From: Vibrio tritonius
GTDB lineage: Bacteria; Pseudomonadota; Gammaproteobacteria; Enterobacterales; Vibrionaceae
Assembly (NCBI RefSeq): GCF_001547935.1
Contig: NZ_AP014636.1
Coordinates: 992,001-1,056,000 of the forward strand
Length of the DNA stretch: 64,000 bases
Direction of reading: 5' to 3'
Shown here: in pieces, positions 18,450 to 27,843 of the stretch
How the letters are laid out: each line of letters opens with the position of its first letter
Position numbering within the stretch: position 1 is the stretch's first letter
Position numbers and translations under genes: made by a program
Notes under the pieces: generated by a model
Seen by the model: only the letters and a program-made list of their open reading frames with translations
What the model was told of the DNA's origin: nothing
The model's database searches: none

Positions 18450-19008
18450 GGGGAAACTCCTCGACCGGCCCACCCTTCATTGCCAAAGGTAAACCAGCAG
18501 CCATAAAAGTCACGGTATCGGCAACCTTGGCAATCGCCTGATTCATCCAACCCGCATGGTCGACATACAAACGAGTTACTTCACCAAGCGGCACAATGCC
18601 TAAACCAACTTCATTGGAGACACAATAGTAAGTCGCAGGACTGCGCGAAAGAGCCAGCACGAGTTGCTTAACTTGCGCATCTATCATCTCAGCCGTTGCG
18701 GTATCACCATTGTTGTAGATGATGTTGTTCATCCATAGGGTAAAACAATCAATGAGTACCACATCCTGCACAGAAAACTTTTCAATCAGCGAGACAAGTT
18801 CCGTTGGCTCTTCATGATTATGCCACTGTGTTCCACGACGCTCCTGATGCAGTTCAATACGCCGGCGCATTTCATCATCAAAGGCGACAGCCGTCGCAAT
18901 GTAGTGCAATTGTTTGCTCTGAGATTGAGCTTTACACGCCAGTGCTAACTGCTCGGCATAACTGGATTTGCCACTGCGTGCACCACCCAGTAAAAAATGG
19001 ACTGTCAT
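18442..19008 (-). CDS. cobU: adenosylcobinamide kinase / adenosylcobinamide-phosphate guanylyltransferase CobU
   Basis: CobU phosphorylates adenosylcobinamide and transfers GMP to it, giving adenosylcobinamide-GDP for CobS. The 188-residue protein has the P-loop LLGGARSGKSSYAEQLA at the N-terminus, IATAVAFDDEMRRRIELHQ near residue 41 with the histidine that takes the guanylyl group, VLIDCFTLWMNN near residue 83 and SNEVGLGIVPLGEVTRLYVD near residue 130. AAGGA precedes the ATG. It forms a two-gene unit with cobC away from the main operon; no riboswitch was found ahead of it. Confidence 0.95.
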   Translation of the reverse strand: MTVHFLLGGARSGKSSYAEQLALACKAQSQSKQLHYIATAVAFDDEMRRRIELHQERRGTQWHNHEEPTELVSLIEKFSVQDVVLIDCFTLWMNNIIYNNGDTATAEMIDAQVKQLVLALSRSPATYYCVSNEVGLGIVPLGEVTRLYVDHAGWMNQAIAKVADTVTFMAAGLPLAMKGGPVEEFPHD

Positions 19009-19189
19009 CTAAATTCCTTTCAATCAGCCGCTAAAAAGCACGGTGAATCGTGTTAGAAAACCACGAAAAACGTGGCTTAGCTAGGCTGAATATGGTAACA
19101 ATAAAAACCGTATATTCCCAAACGATCTCTTGCAGATCTTGTTGAATATTCACAGTTTTGTCTAAAATTTCCTACTATTGTGTGTACTT

Positions 19190-19660
19190 ATGTTTCCAGA
19201 ATTTGAATTTTCATTTCGCATTGAAATTAAGGTCGACAAACCCGTTGTCGTCAGCCAATCTAAAACCCTTGGTAAACGCCAATTAATCCCGATCGCCTCC
19301 GGTATTGTGAGCGGCGCTATTGAAGGAAAAGTGCTTCCTGGTGGCATCGATTCACAAATCATCGACTGTGAGGGGTTATGTCATCTTTCGGCACGTTACG
19401 CAGTTGAAACCAAAGACGGCGATACCTTCTATATCGAAAATAACGGCATTCGTCGTATCCCAGAGCAATGGCGCGCCCAATTGTTTAGCGACGACATGAG
19501 CTTTTTTAACGAGATCCCTAAAGACGAGATCTACTTTAAAACCACGCCAACCTTTGAAGTGTACAGCGACAACCTGAAATGGTTAACCGAATCACTCTTT
19601 GTTTGCAGCGCTGCACGCAGTGCAACCGGTGTGTTCCTCGATATGTATCGCGTTAAGTAA
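19190..19660 (+). CDS. DUF3237 family protein
   Basis: The 156-residue protein matches the DUF3237 family by its pattern: a strand-rich fold with GKRQLIPIASGIVSGAIEGKV near the N-terminus, a GGIDSQII stretch, and FKTTPTFEVYSD near residue 110. The family's function is not known. I take the ATG at 19190 (MFPEFEFSF); an in-frame TTG lies four codons upstream and neither has a strong ribosome binding site. It is alone between cobU and the quinone reductase gene, so context gives no role. Confidence 0.75.
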   Translation: MFPEFEFSFRIEIKVDKPVVVSQSKTLGKRQLIPIASGIVSGAIEGKVLPGGIDSQIIDCEGLCHLSARYAVETKDGDTFYIENNGIRRIPEQWRAQLFSDDMSFFNEIPKDEIYFKTTPTFEVYSDNLKWLTESLFVCSAARSATGVFLDMYRVK

Positions 19661-19738
19661 GCGGCCAAACTCGTCACCGTTGCTAACAAAAATCGCGCTT
19701 ATTGCCCTTTACTGGATAAGCAAATTGTACTGACGGGA

Positions 19739-19791
19739 TTATCCACATTTTGGCGAATATGATTCCACATAATGACCATTTTTGTGGATAG
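19739..19791. other. pair of DnaA-box-like sequences
   Basis: A perfect TTATCCACA at 19739-19747 and an inverted near match (TGTGGATAG, one mismatch) at 19783-19791 lie upstream of the quinone reductase gene. Nothing else here resembles an origin, and two boxes can occur by chance, so a DnaA-titration or regulatory role is only a possibility. Confidence 0.3.
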
Positions 19792-19901
19792 TCTTCAATG
19801 TTAATCTAGCCCTATTGGTTTCCAGCCCACGCGAACCTAATCCGCTCGCGACAATACAACACGAAATGCTGGAACGGTTTGATTGATAGGAGTAAAGGCA
19901 G

Positions 19902-20870
19902 ATGTTAGTCGATGGTAAATGGGTAGAAAACTGGCAACCCGTCCAGAGTAAAGATGAACAGGGTCGCTTCGTGCGCCAAGTTTCTTCATTTCGTCATTGG
20001 GTTACCCCCGATGGCAGCGCTGGCCCAACCGGCGAAGCTGGATTTAAAGCTGAATCTGGCCGTTATCGTCTCTATGTGGCGTATATCTGCCCTTGGGCAT
20101 CGCGCACCCTAATGGCCCGCGCTCTTAAAGGGCTAGAACAACATGTTCCCATTACGGTCGTTAATCCCACGATTACGGATCAAGGCTGGCAATTTGGTGA
20201 TTACGATCAAGCAGACCAAGATCCCCTATTTAACTCCAGCTACATGCACGAGATTTATACCCGCGCCGATGCCCATTTCACCGGTCGCGCAACCGTCCCT
20301 GTTTTGTGGGACACACACACTAACACCATAGTGAATAACGAGAGTGCGGATATCGTGCGCATGTTCAATACCGGTTTTGGTGACTTGGCAAACAACGATT
20401 ACGATCTCTACCCAGCTGAACTGGCAGAGCAGATCGACGAACTCAACCCGCGTTTGTACCACCAGCTCAATAATGGCGTGTATAAATCGGGCTTTGCATC
20501 CACTCAGCTAGCTTACGATGAAGCAGTGCAAGGCGTGTTTGCCATGCTCGATGAATTGGAACAACGACTCGATGGCGATTTTCTGTTTGGAAAGCAGCTA
20601 ACCGAAACTGACATTCGCGCCTTTGTCACCTTGATTCGTTTTGATTCTGCCTACCACGGCATTTTCAAAACCAACTGGAAACGCATTGCAGACTATCCAA
20701 AGCTCTCTGCGTATATGGAAAAAATTTATCAATTGCCGGGCATCGCACAAACGGTCAATATGGATCACATTACGCGCGGCTATTACTCGATTAAGGCGCT
20801 CAACCCACTCGGGATTCGCCCGATTGGCCCTGAGCACATCACACGGTTACTCAAATCCGTGCGCGTCTAA
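19902..20870 (+). CDS. yqjG: glutathionyl-hydroquinone reductase (YqjG/ECM4 type)
   Basis: A Xi-class glutathione transferase that reduces glutathionyl-hydroquinones. The 322-residue protein has the active-site cysteine in the hallmark YICPWASRTLMARALKGL near residue 63, followed by NPTITDQGWQF, then VPVLWDTHTNTIVNNESADI near residue 131 where the thioredoxin-like cis-proline and glutathione-binding ES pair sit. The C-terminal half is the helical GST domain with LTETDIRAFVTLIRFD. Length matches the E. coli enzyme (328 residues). A clear AGGAG lies before the ATG. Confidence 0.92.
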   Translation: MLVDGKWVENWQPVQSKDEQGRFVRQVSSFRHWVTPDGSAGPTGEAGFKAESGRYRLYVAYICPWASRTLMARALKGLEQHVPITVVNPTITDQGWQFGDYDQADQDPLFNSSYMHEIYTRADAHFTGRATVPVLWDTHTNTIVNNESADIVRMFNTGFGDLANNDYDLYPAELAEQIDELNPRLYHQLNNGVYKSGFASTQLAYDEAVQGVFAMLDELEQRLDGDFLFGKQLTETDIRAFVTLIRFDSAYHGIFKTNWKRIADYPKLSAYMEKIYQLPGIAQTVNMDHITRGYYSIKALNPLGIRPIGPEHITRLLKSVRV

Positions 20871-20971
20871 TCATTGAGATGTCACATTTGTGCTTTAACC
20901 CTGTATAGAATCAACGATACAGAATCTACGCCCGTGAATCGCAGATTGACGGGCTTATTAAGGAGAACTCC

Positions 20972-22741
<1,770 letters not shown>

Positions 22742-22872
22742 CTATTTATGAGGTGTATCATAACACCTCTTATCAGGTGGCCAAATTCACTATGCCACTA
22801 CATTAACTTTGCAACATACCCATGATCACTTTCAAGAACACGAACCACATCAGTTAAGTAAGTACGTACCCT

Positions 22873-22895
22873 AAAATAGGTAAAAAACCTATTTT
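22873..22895. terminator. stem-loop after the IS, probably the esterase's original terminator
   Basis: AAAATAGGT, a 5-base A loop and ACCTATTTT form a 9-bp stem with A/T flanks that could work in both directions. Without the IS it would lie about 65 bases after the esterase stop codon; the insertion has moved it 1.26 kb away. Confidence 0.5.
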
Positions 22896-22926
22896 CAGAG
22901 CAGTACAAAACCGTCCTTGTTCAGTA

Positions 22927-22957
22927 GACGCAGAGCAATAAACTCAAACTCTGCGTC
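22927..22957 (-). other. hairpin downstream of the HxlR gene
   Basis: GACGCAGAG and CTCTGCGTC form a perfect 9-bp stem with a 13-base loop just after the regulator's stop codon. No U-run follows on the minus strand, so it may stabilise the mRNA end or act as a weak terminator. Confidence 0.35.
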
Positions 22958-22980
22958 ACTCGAATAAATCGGTGTCCACA

Positions 22981-23424
22981 CTAAACGTCATCTGGACGTA
23001 CGACACGAATCGGCCTTGAACCAATTTTAGCCCCCGTGTTCTCGTCAATAGTGATTGGTACGATTTCCGTCCCTAATTCTCCATCTAAGAAACGAGTTAA
23101 TTTTCCTACTCCCCTGTGTTTGCGCCCCCAGGCTCCAATAGCAAACAATACCGGGAGGAAATCTCTACCAGCATCAGTCAATACGTACTCCTCGCGAGGT
23201 GGATGCTCTGAATAAAGCCGCTTTTCTAACACGCCTTCTTCAGTGAGCAATGCTAACCTGCGAGTCAGAATTGTTGGTGAAATGCCAAGGTTCTTTCTAA
23301 ATTCATCAAATCGAGTACATCCATCATGGGCATCTCGAAGAATTAAAATACACCACGCATCCCCTGCAAACACTAAGCTGCGGGCAATTGGACATGGCTC
23401 AAACTCTATATTTTCTTTGTTCAT
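22981..23424 (-). CDS. HxlR-family winged-helix regulator
   Basis: A 147-residue DNA-binding protein. The HxlR pattern is clear: CPIARSLVFAGDAWCILILR near residue 10, RFDEFRKNLGISPTILTRRL near residue 36, and EGVLEKRLYSEHPPREEYVL near residue 60, the wing. A C-terminal segment of about 45 residues follows. The start at 23424 is chosen because family similarity begins there and the longer frame crosses the operator region. It is divergent from the hydrolase/oxidoreductase pair, which it probably controls. The Cys near the N-terminus is typical of redox- or aldehyde-sensing members, but the signal is not known. Confidence 0.88.
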   Translation of the reverse strand: MNKENIEFEPCPIARSLVFAGDAWCILILRDAHDGCTRFDEFRKNLGISPTILTRRLALLTEEGVLEKRLYSEHPPREEYVLTDAGRDFLPVLFAIGAWGRKHRGVGKLTRFLDGELGTEIVPITIDENTGAKIGSRPIRVVRPDDV

Positions 23425-23430
23425 ACTATT

Positions 23431-23486
23431 TTGATAGTGACTTAGTTTCAAATTGATAGTAACCTTACTACACATTTGATAGTAAC
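23431..23486. promoter_or_regulatory. three direct repeats, candidate HxlR operator
   Basis: TTGATAGTGAC at 23431 and TTGATAGTAAC at 23453 and 23476 recur at 22-23 base spacing, two helical turns apart, in the gap between the divergent regulator and hydrolase genes. The first copy is also half of an ACTAT-TTTG-ATAGT palindrome. The placement fits autoregulation plus control of the neighbour. Confidence 0.6.
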
Positions 23487-23524
23487 ACGCATTTTTATAG
23501 AATATAAGATGAATAAGGTGATTT

Positions 23525-24385
23525 ATGAGTAAGCATACGTGGGAAAACGTCCCCACTCAGACTGTCAACGTCAATGGAGTGACTTACGCATACAGACAGC
23601 TCGGCACCGGTGATGTTCCGGTTATATTTCTTCATCACCTAATGGCTGTACTTGATGATTGGGACCCAGAAATTATCAATGGTATAGCTACCCAACACAA
23701 AGTGATCGCATTTGACAATAAAGGGGTTGGTAGTACCGAAGGCGTTACTCCTAATTCGATTGATCAAATGGCTATCGATGCCATTTCTTTTATTCAGGCG
23801 CTTGGCTTTAATAAAGTCGACTTACTGGGTTTTTCTATGGGAGGCGGTGTAGCTCAATCAATAGCCTTACAGGCACCTGATCTTGTTCGTCGGATTGTTC
23901 TCGCAGGAACAGGCCCTAAAGGCGGCGGAGGTATTGAACGAATAAATAAAGTTGCGATTTCCGCTTACCTAAAAGCGGTGTTAACTCTCAGCGACCCAAG
24001 AAACTTTTTGTTTTTTCCAAGAACGAAAGAAGGTCGACGAGCAGCTAAGGCCTATTTAACTAGGTTAAAGCAACGATCATTTAACCGAGATAAACGGATC
24101 TCTTGGCAATCACGAATAGCGCAATTACAAGCAATTAAGTCAGCGGGATTAAGTCAACCGGATGATTTATCCAAGATGACTCAACCTGTTTTTATTGCTA
24201 ATGGCGACAATGATTTAATGGTTGATAGCTCACTCTCTTTAGACCTTGCTAACCGCATACCTAACTCCAAGTTGTCTATATATCCGGACTCTGGCCACGG
24301 GGGCGTTTTTCAATACTACGACACATTTTTATCAGAAACCCTAGCGTTTCTCGATAACCAGAATTCAACAACCTCAGTGAAATGA
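23525..24385 (+). CDS. alpha/beta-hydrolase
   Basis: A 286-residue hydrolase of the haloperoxidase/lipolytic type. The catalytic triad is visible: serine in LLGFSMGGGVAQSIAL near residue 103, aspartate in IANGDNDLMVDS near residue 231, and histidine in PDSGHGGVFQYYD near residue 261. The oxyanion region is FLHHLMAVLDDWD. No signal peptide is seen. It is followed by a quinone-oxidoreductase-like gene after 3 bases, and is divergent from the HxlR regulator; such pairs often detoxify electrophiles, but the substrate cannot be told from sequence. Confidence 0.87.
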   Translation: MSKHTWENVPTQTVNVNGVTYAYRQLGTGDVPVIFLHHLMAVLDDWDPEIINGIATQHKVIAFDNKGVGSTEGVTPNSIDQMAIDAISFIQALGFNKVDLLGFSMGGGVAQSIALQAPDLVRRIVLAGTGPKGGGGIERINKVAISAYLKAVLTLSDPRNFLFFPRTKEGRRAAKAYLTRLKQRSFNRDKRISWQSRIAQLQAIKSAGLSQPDDLSKMTQPVFIANGDNDLMVDSSLSLDLANRIPNSKLSIYPDSGHGGVFQYYDTFLSETLAFLDNQNSTTSVK

Positions 24386-24388
24386 CAT

Positions 24389-25405
24389 ATGACTAACCAC
24401 ACTATGAAAGCGCTAACTTTTAGCCGATACAGTAAAGTACCAGAATACGCGTTTATGGACGTACCTGTCCCAACATTACAACCCAACGAATTATTGGTAA
24501 AAGTACACGCGGCAGGTATAAACCCTATTGATAACATGATCCCAACAGGGATATTTAAAGCAGTATTACACTTTCAGCTCCCAGCAACAGTCGGCAGTGA
24601 CCTTGCTGGAGAAATTGTCGCTGTCGGTGAAAAAGTAACGGCGTTTAAACCGGGCGATTTTATATTTGCGAGCGTATTTGACTTAGGTATCGGATCGTTA
24701 GCTGAATATGCAGCGATACCGGAACATACGGCTTCATTAAAACCTTCAAACCTTGATTTTGTACAAGCCGCATCGGTGCCAATGGTTGCTCTCACATCAT
24801 GGCAAGCACTGAAAGAGCGCGCCGATATTCAACCGGGACAAAAAGTCTTTATTCCTGCTGGCTCCGGCGGTATCGGTACGTTTGCAATTCAGCTTGCAAA
24901 GCACTTTGGTGCTTATGTAGGCACAACGACAAGCTCAAAAAATATCGAGCTAGTTCGCAGCTTAGGCGCAGATACCGTTGTTGACTATAAAAAGGAAGCT
25001 TTTGAAGCAACTCTAAAGGACTACGACTTAGCCCTTGGCACGGTTAGAGGCGATACCATTGAAAAATCGGTATCAATTTTAAAGCGTGGAGGAAAACTGG
25101 TTTCTTTAGTAGGTCCTTTGGATGAAGCATTTGCCCATGAGCGAAAACTGAATTTTATCTTCAAGTTTCTGTTTAAGTTAATGAGCAGAAAACTCCGTAA
25201 GTTATCAGCACAAGGCAATATTTCGTATTCATTTCTTTTCGTAAGGCCGGCTGGGAACATATTAAGTGAAATTGCTCAACTACTCGAAAATAAAACCATC
25301 ACGCCCGTCGTGGACCAAGTATTCCCCTTTGAACAATCTAAAGAAGCACTAGCCTATCTTGCCAAAGGTCATGCAAAAGGTAAGGTCGTCATCAAAATAC
25401 GATGA
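24389..25405 (+). CDS. zinc-free medium-chain dehydrogenase/quinone oxidoreductase
   Basis: A 338-residue NAD(P)H-dependent MDR protein. It has GINPIDNMIPTG near residue 50, VGSDLAGEIVAVGEKVTAFK near residue 66, and the nucleotide-binding FIPAGSGGIGTFAIQLAKHF near residue 150. The zinc-ligand cysteine set of alcohol dehydrogenases is absent, which points to a quinone or enone reductase. It begins 3 bases after the hydrolase stop, so the two are one unit behind the HxlR operator. Confidence 0.87.
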   Translation: MTNHTMKALTFSRYSKVPEYAFMDVPVPTLQPNELLVKVHAAGINPIDNMIPTGIFKAVLHFQLPATVGSDLAGEIVAVGEKVTAFKPGDFIFASVFDLGIGSLAEYAAIPEHTASLKPSNLDFVQAASVPMVALTSWQALKERADIQPGQKVFIPAGSGGIGTFAIQLAKHFGAYVGTTTSSKNIELVRSLGADTVVDYKKEAFEATLKDYDLALGTVRGDTIEKSVSILKRGGKLVSLVGPLDEAFAHERKLNFIFKFLFKLMSRKLRKLSAQGNISYSFLFVRPAGNILSEIAQLLENKTITPVVDQVFPFEQSKEALAYLAKGHAKGKVVIKIR

Positions 25406-25468
25406 CGTCGCCCTCGTTTCAGAGGCCAATCGTGGTGTTGCGCTCTGCAGGTCTCATCGATTCTAAAT

Positions 25469-25493
25469 AATAGCCAGCATAAAGCTGGTTATT
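25469..25493. terminator. bidirectional terminator between convergent genes
   Basis: AATAGCCAGC, a 5-base loop and GCTGGTTATT form a 10-bp stem (one wobble pair) with A/T runs on both sides. It lies between the convergent oxidoreductase and NTF2-like genes and can serve both. Confidence 0.7.
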
Positions 25494-25511
25494 TAACTCA
25501 ATATTGGTTAG

Positions 25512-25892
25512 TTAGATCACCACAATACTTGAATGGGCCGCGACAACTTGCCAATCGTGGTTATCTTTACGTTGCCAAACTCGTGTAAAGCGAAACATTC
25601 CATTTGCAGGCTCACCGGCATAGGTACCAAATAGGGTGACTTTCGCAAATACCATCGCAGCACCCTGCAGTAATTTGACTTGCCGCTCTTGAGTTTCAAT
25701 CCGAGTAATCTCTAATAATCCCGAGCGATGCGCTTGCAAATCATCTTGTTTGCCAAGGCATTGCCCTAAATGATTGGTAAAAATAAGTTCGTCTGCGAGC
25801 AGGTGATCTAATTGTTCGACATTGGAATCGAGCATCGCTTGAGATAAGGCATCTTCTGCTGCTAAAATTTCGTTTTCTGTACTGACTTCCAT
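25512..25892 (-). CDS. SnoaL/DUF4440 (NTF2-like) protein
   Basis: A 126-residue protein of the NTF2-like superfamily, recognised by ILAAEDALSQAMLDSNVEQLDHLLADELIF-like layout (start of the domain at about residue 8), a GMFRFTRVWQRKD strand pair near residue 96 and a WQVVAAHSSIV ending. Such proteins are small cone-shaped binding folds, some enzymatic. It lies 17 bases downstream of the GFA protein on the same strand. No substrate can be assigned. Confidence 0.75.
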   Translation of the reverse strand: MEVSTENEILAAEDALSQAMLDSNVEQLDHLLADELIFTNHLGQCLGKQDDLQAHRSGLLEITRIETQERQVKLLQGAAMVFAKVTLFGTYAGEPANGMFRFTRVWQRKDNHDWQVVAAHSSIVVI

Positions 25893-25909
25893 GCCATCAA
25901 ACTCCCAAT

Positions 25910-26311
25910 TTATATTCGATCTGCCGGATGATTCACACCATCATTTGTGACAACGTCACCCAAATCAAAAGGGTTTACCCCATCTAAACATCCGATGTTA
26001 TAACCGTATTCATTGGGGTTAGAACGTCTTTGGTGGTGGGTGTAGATACCACAAACAGAGCAGAAATAGTGTTTCGCTGTATGAGTATTGAATTGATAAA
26101 GTGTTAGAAACTCTTCACCTTGCACAATACGAATTGCAGACAAATCTACTGACCCCACAATAGCACCTTTACGCCGACAGATGGAGCAGTCACAACGCCT
26201 TGGATTTACAATACCGTTAGGTAATGTGAGTTCTAATACCACGTTGCCACAGTGACAACTCGCTTGGTGCTTTGGCAAAATGGTGGTCTTCCCTACTTTC
26301 TTTATCATCAT
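25910..26311 (-). CDS. GFA/CENP-V family zinc-binding protein
   Basis: A 133-residue protein with the zinc cysteines of the glutathione-dependent formaldehyde-activating-like family: CHCGNVVLEL near residue 19, CDCSICRRKGAIVGS near residue 40 and FCSVCGIYTHHQRRSNPNEYG near residue 83 (quoted in parts). Members bind zinc and some bind glutathione adducts; the formaldehyde name is historical and activity is uncertain. It is cotranscribed with the NTF2-like gene. Confidence 0.85.
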   Translation of the reverse strand: MMIKKVGKTTILPKHQASCHCGNVVLELTLPNGIVNPRRCDCSICRRKGAIVGSVDLSAIRIVQGEEFLTLYQFNTHTAKHYFCSVCGIYTHHQRRSNPNEYGYNIGCLDGVNPFDLGDVVTNDGVNHPADRI

Positions 26312-26382
26312 GACATTCCCTATCTATTTGTCGTTAAGCTAACTTATAACCCAAATAGACCACATAGCAACCTCGCGTTTTT

Positions 26383-27135
26383 CTATAAGCCACCTGTCAC
26401 GTCAATGTAGTTGGCAGTTGAAAACGTTGACTTATCAGACGCTAGCCAAAAAATCGCTTCGGCGACTTCTTGCGGCTGTCCTCCACGTTGTAATGGAATA
26501 ACAGATGTTAATCGTTCGATTCGTTCCGGCTCACCACCATCAGCATGCATTTGAGTATAAATAAGTCCCGGACGAACACAGTTGACGCGGATTCCCTCAG
26601 AAGCTACTTCCATCGCTAAGCCTTTGGTTAACGTATCTATAGCGCCTTTCGATGCTGCATAATCGATGTACTCTTTTGGCGAACCAGAGCGAGCGGCACC
26701 AGAGGAGACATTAACGATTACACCACCATTACCTCCATGGCGCGTCGACATGCGTTTAACCGCCTCACGACTGCACAAAAAATAGCTGGTAACGTTATTG
26801 ATTAATACTGTGTTAATTCGCTCAGCAGTCATTTCCTCTAACCGCATTTGCTTAAATAAGATACCTGCGTTATTCACCAATACCGATAAGGTTCCAAGCT
26901 CTTTGTCTACTGTCTCGAATAAACGTTGAACATCCCCTTCTTGCGATACATCAGCCTGAACGGTAATACATCGACCACCAGCATTTCTTATTTCATCTGC
27001 GACTAAACTTGCTGCCTCTAGGTTGGATTTATAATTGATGCAAACTGAATATCCTTGTTGGGCAAACAGTTTTGCTGATGCCGCTCCAATACCTCGACCA
27101 CCGCCAGTAATCATCACCACTTTTGAGTTTTGCAT
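26383..27135 (-). CDS. short-chain dehydrogenase/reductase
   Basis: A 250-residue classical SDR. The cofactor loop is MITGGGRGIGAASAKLF at the N-terminus, NNAGI is near residue 88, the catalytic serine lies in VNVSSGAARSG near residue 141, and YIDYAASKGAIDTL supplies Tyr and Lys. VRPGLIYTQMH follows. The ending FSTANYIDVTGGL is typical of glucose-1-dehydrogenase/FabG-like oxidoreductases of unknown substrate. It stands apart from the GFA gene by about 70 bases on the same strand. Confidence 0.9.
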   Translation of the reverse strand: MQNSKVVMITGGGRGIGAASAKLFAQQGYSVCINYKSNLEAASLVADEIRNAGGRCITVQADVSQEGDVQRLFETVDKELGTLSVLVNNAGILFKQMRLEEMTAERINTVLINNVTSYFLCSREAVKRMSTRHGGNGGVIVNVSSGAARSGSPKEYIDYAASKGAIDTLTKGLAMEVASEGIRVNCVRPGLIYTQMHADGGEPERIERLTSVIPLQRGGQPQEVAEAIFWLASDKSTFSTANYIDVTGGL

Positions 27136-27202
27136 GAAAGTCCTTTATTTAGAGAAATAAACGCAAGTTTCGTATAAAGAAAGTCGTTTTACCGCGCATC
27201 TA

Positions 27203-27421
27203 TCAATCATCATCCATATATTCCCACATCTCATTATCATGTAACCATATTGGATCGGCGTTATTGAGTATAAATTCATCCACTGGTATGCCTTCGACTG
27301 TTTCAGGTCGTTTCACTCTTACCTGCTTACCATTGATAAAAACCATTTGATATTTTTTCTGCCGTTCTAATTTGGCCTTGCGCCTAGCAACTTTTTGCGC
27401 CTTCGTTAAACTTTTTTTCAT
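27203..27421 (-). CDS. small basic-to-acidic hypothetical protein
   Basis: A 72-residue ORF with a lysine/arginine-rich N-terminus (TKAQKVARRKAKLERQKK) and an acidic C-terminus (DNEMWEYMDDD). I do not recognise the family. The strong charge segregation and good ATG start suggest a real small protein, possibly nucleic-acid or ribosome associated, but that is only a guess from composition. Confidence 0.5.
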   Translation of the reverse strand: MKKSLTKAQKVARRKAKLERQKKYQMVFINGKQVRVKRPETVEGIPVDEFILNNADPIWLHDNEMWEYMDDD

Positions 27422-27843
27422 TCATTCATTCGGTACTCATTCTACAGCGACTATTTTCAAATTAATCAATATGATAAAGATATTAATAAAAAACCAATAT
27501 AGATTAACTTGAATTTCTATCATTGTATATTGCGTAGATAAGCAATTAGTACAGCAAAATATAAGGAATGCCTTGTTAAAATGAACGAAAATTCGCCGTT
27601 TATTTTCAATATCAGAATAATGAACGTTTGTTGCGCAAACATTGTATAAATGTGTGATGAATACCACTTTTTTATGTACCTATTCTGAATAGTATCAATC
27701 AAGTTAATGAAGCCTAGTGTGAGTTAGGCTGAATAAAATATCGATAGAATCGATTGATTACGCTTAATTTATTCATAAAGGAAGTCAAATTCTTATGTGA
27801 TTCACTTAATCTCATACAATTTGAAAATACAAAAGGAGTTTGT
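27422..27843. other. AT-rich upstream region of the peptide-type ABC operon
   Basis: About 420 bases without a credible gene; two short minus-strand frames here look like chance. It holds an ATCGAT-AGA-ATCGAT inverted repeat at 27740-27754 and an AGCCTA/TAGGCT hairpin at about 27709-27730, either of which could be an operator. The transporter promoter should lie here. Confidence 0.5.

Noticed and set aside
20308..20320. GGGACACACACAC in yqjG, similar to the RAYT repeat core
   Set aside because: It encodes the conserved WDTHT segment of the enzyme, is single, and lacks the repeat's flanking sequence; a chance match, as are similar strings in glpD (about 62353) and the diguanylate cyclase gene (about 56120).
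27437..27702. Two minus-strand ORFs in the gap before the ABC operon
   Set aside because: They overlap each other, are rich in Phe, Ile, Tyr and Asn as expected from AT-rich noncoding DNA, and have no ribosome binding site or family resemblance.
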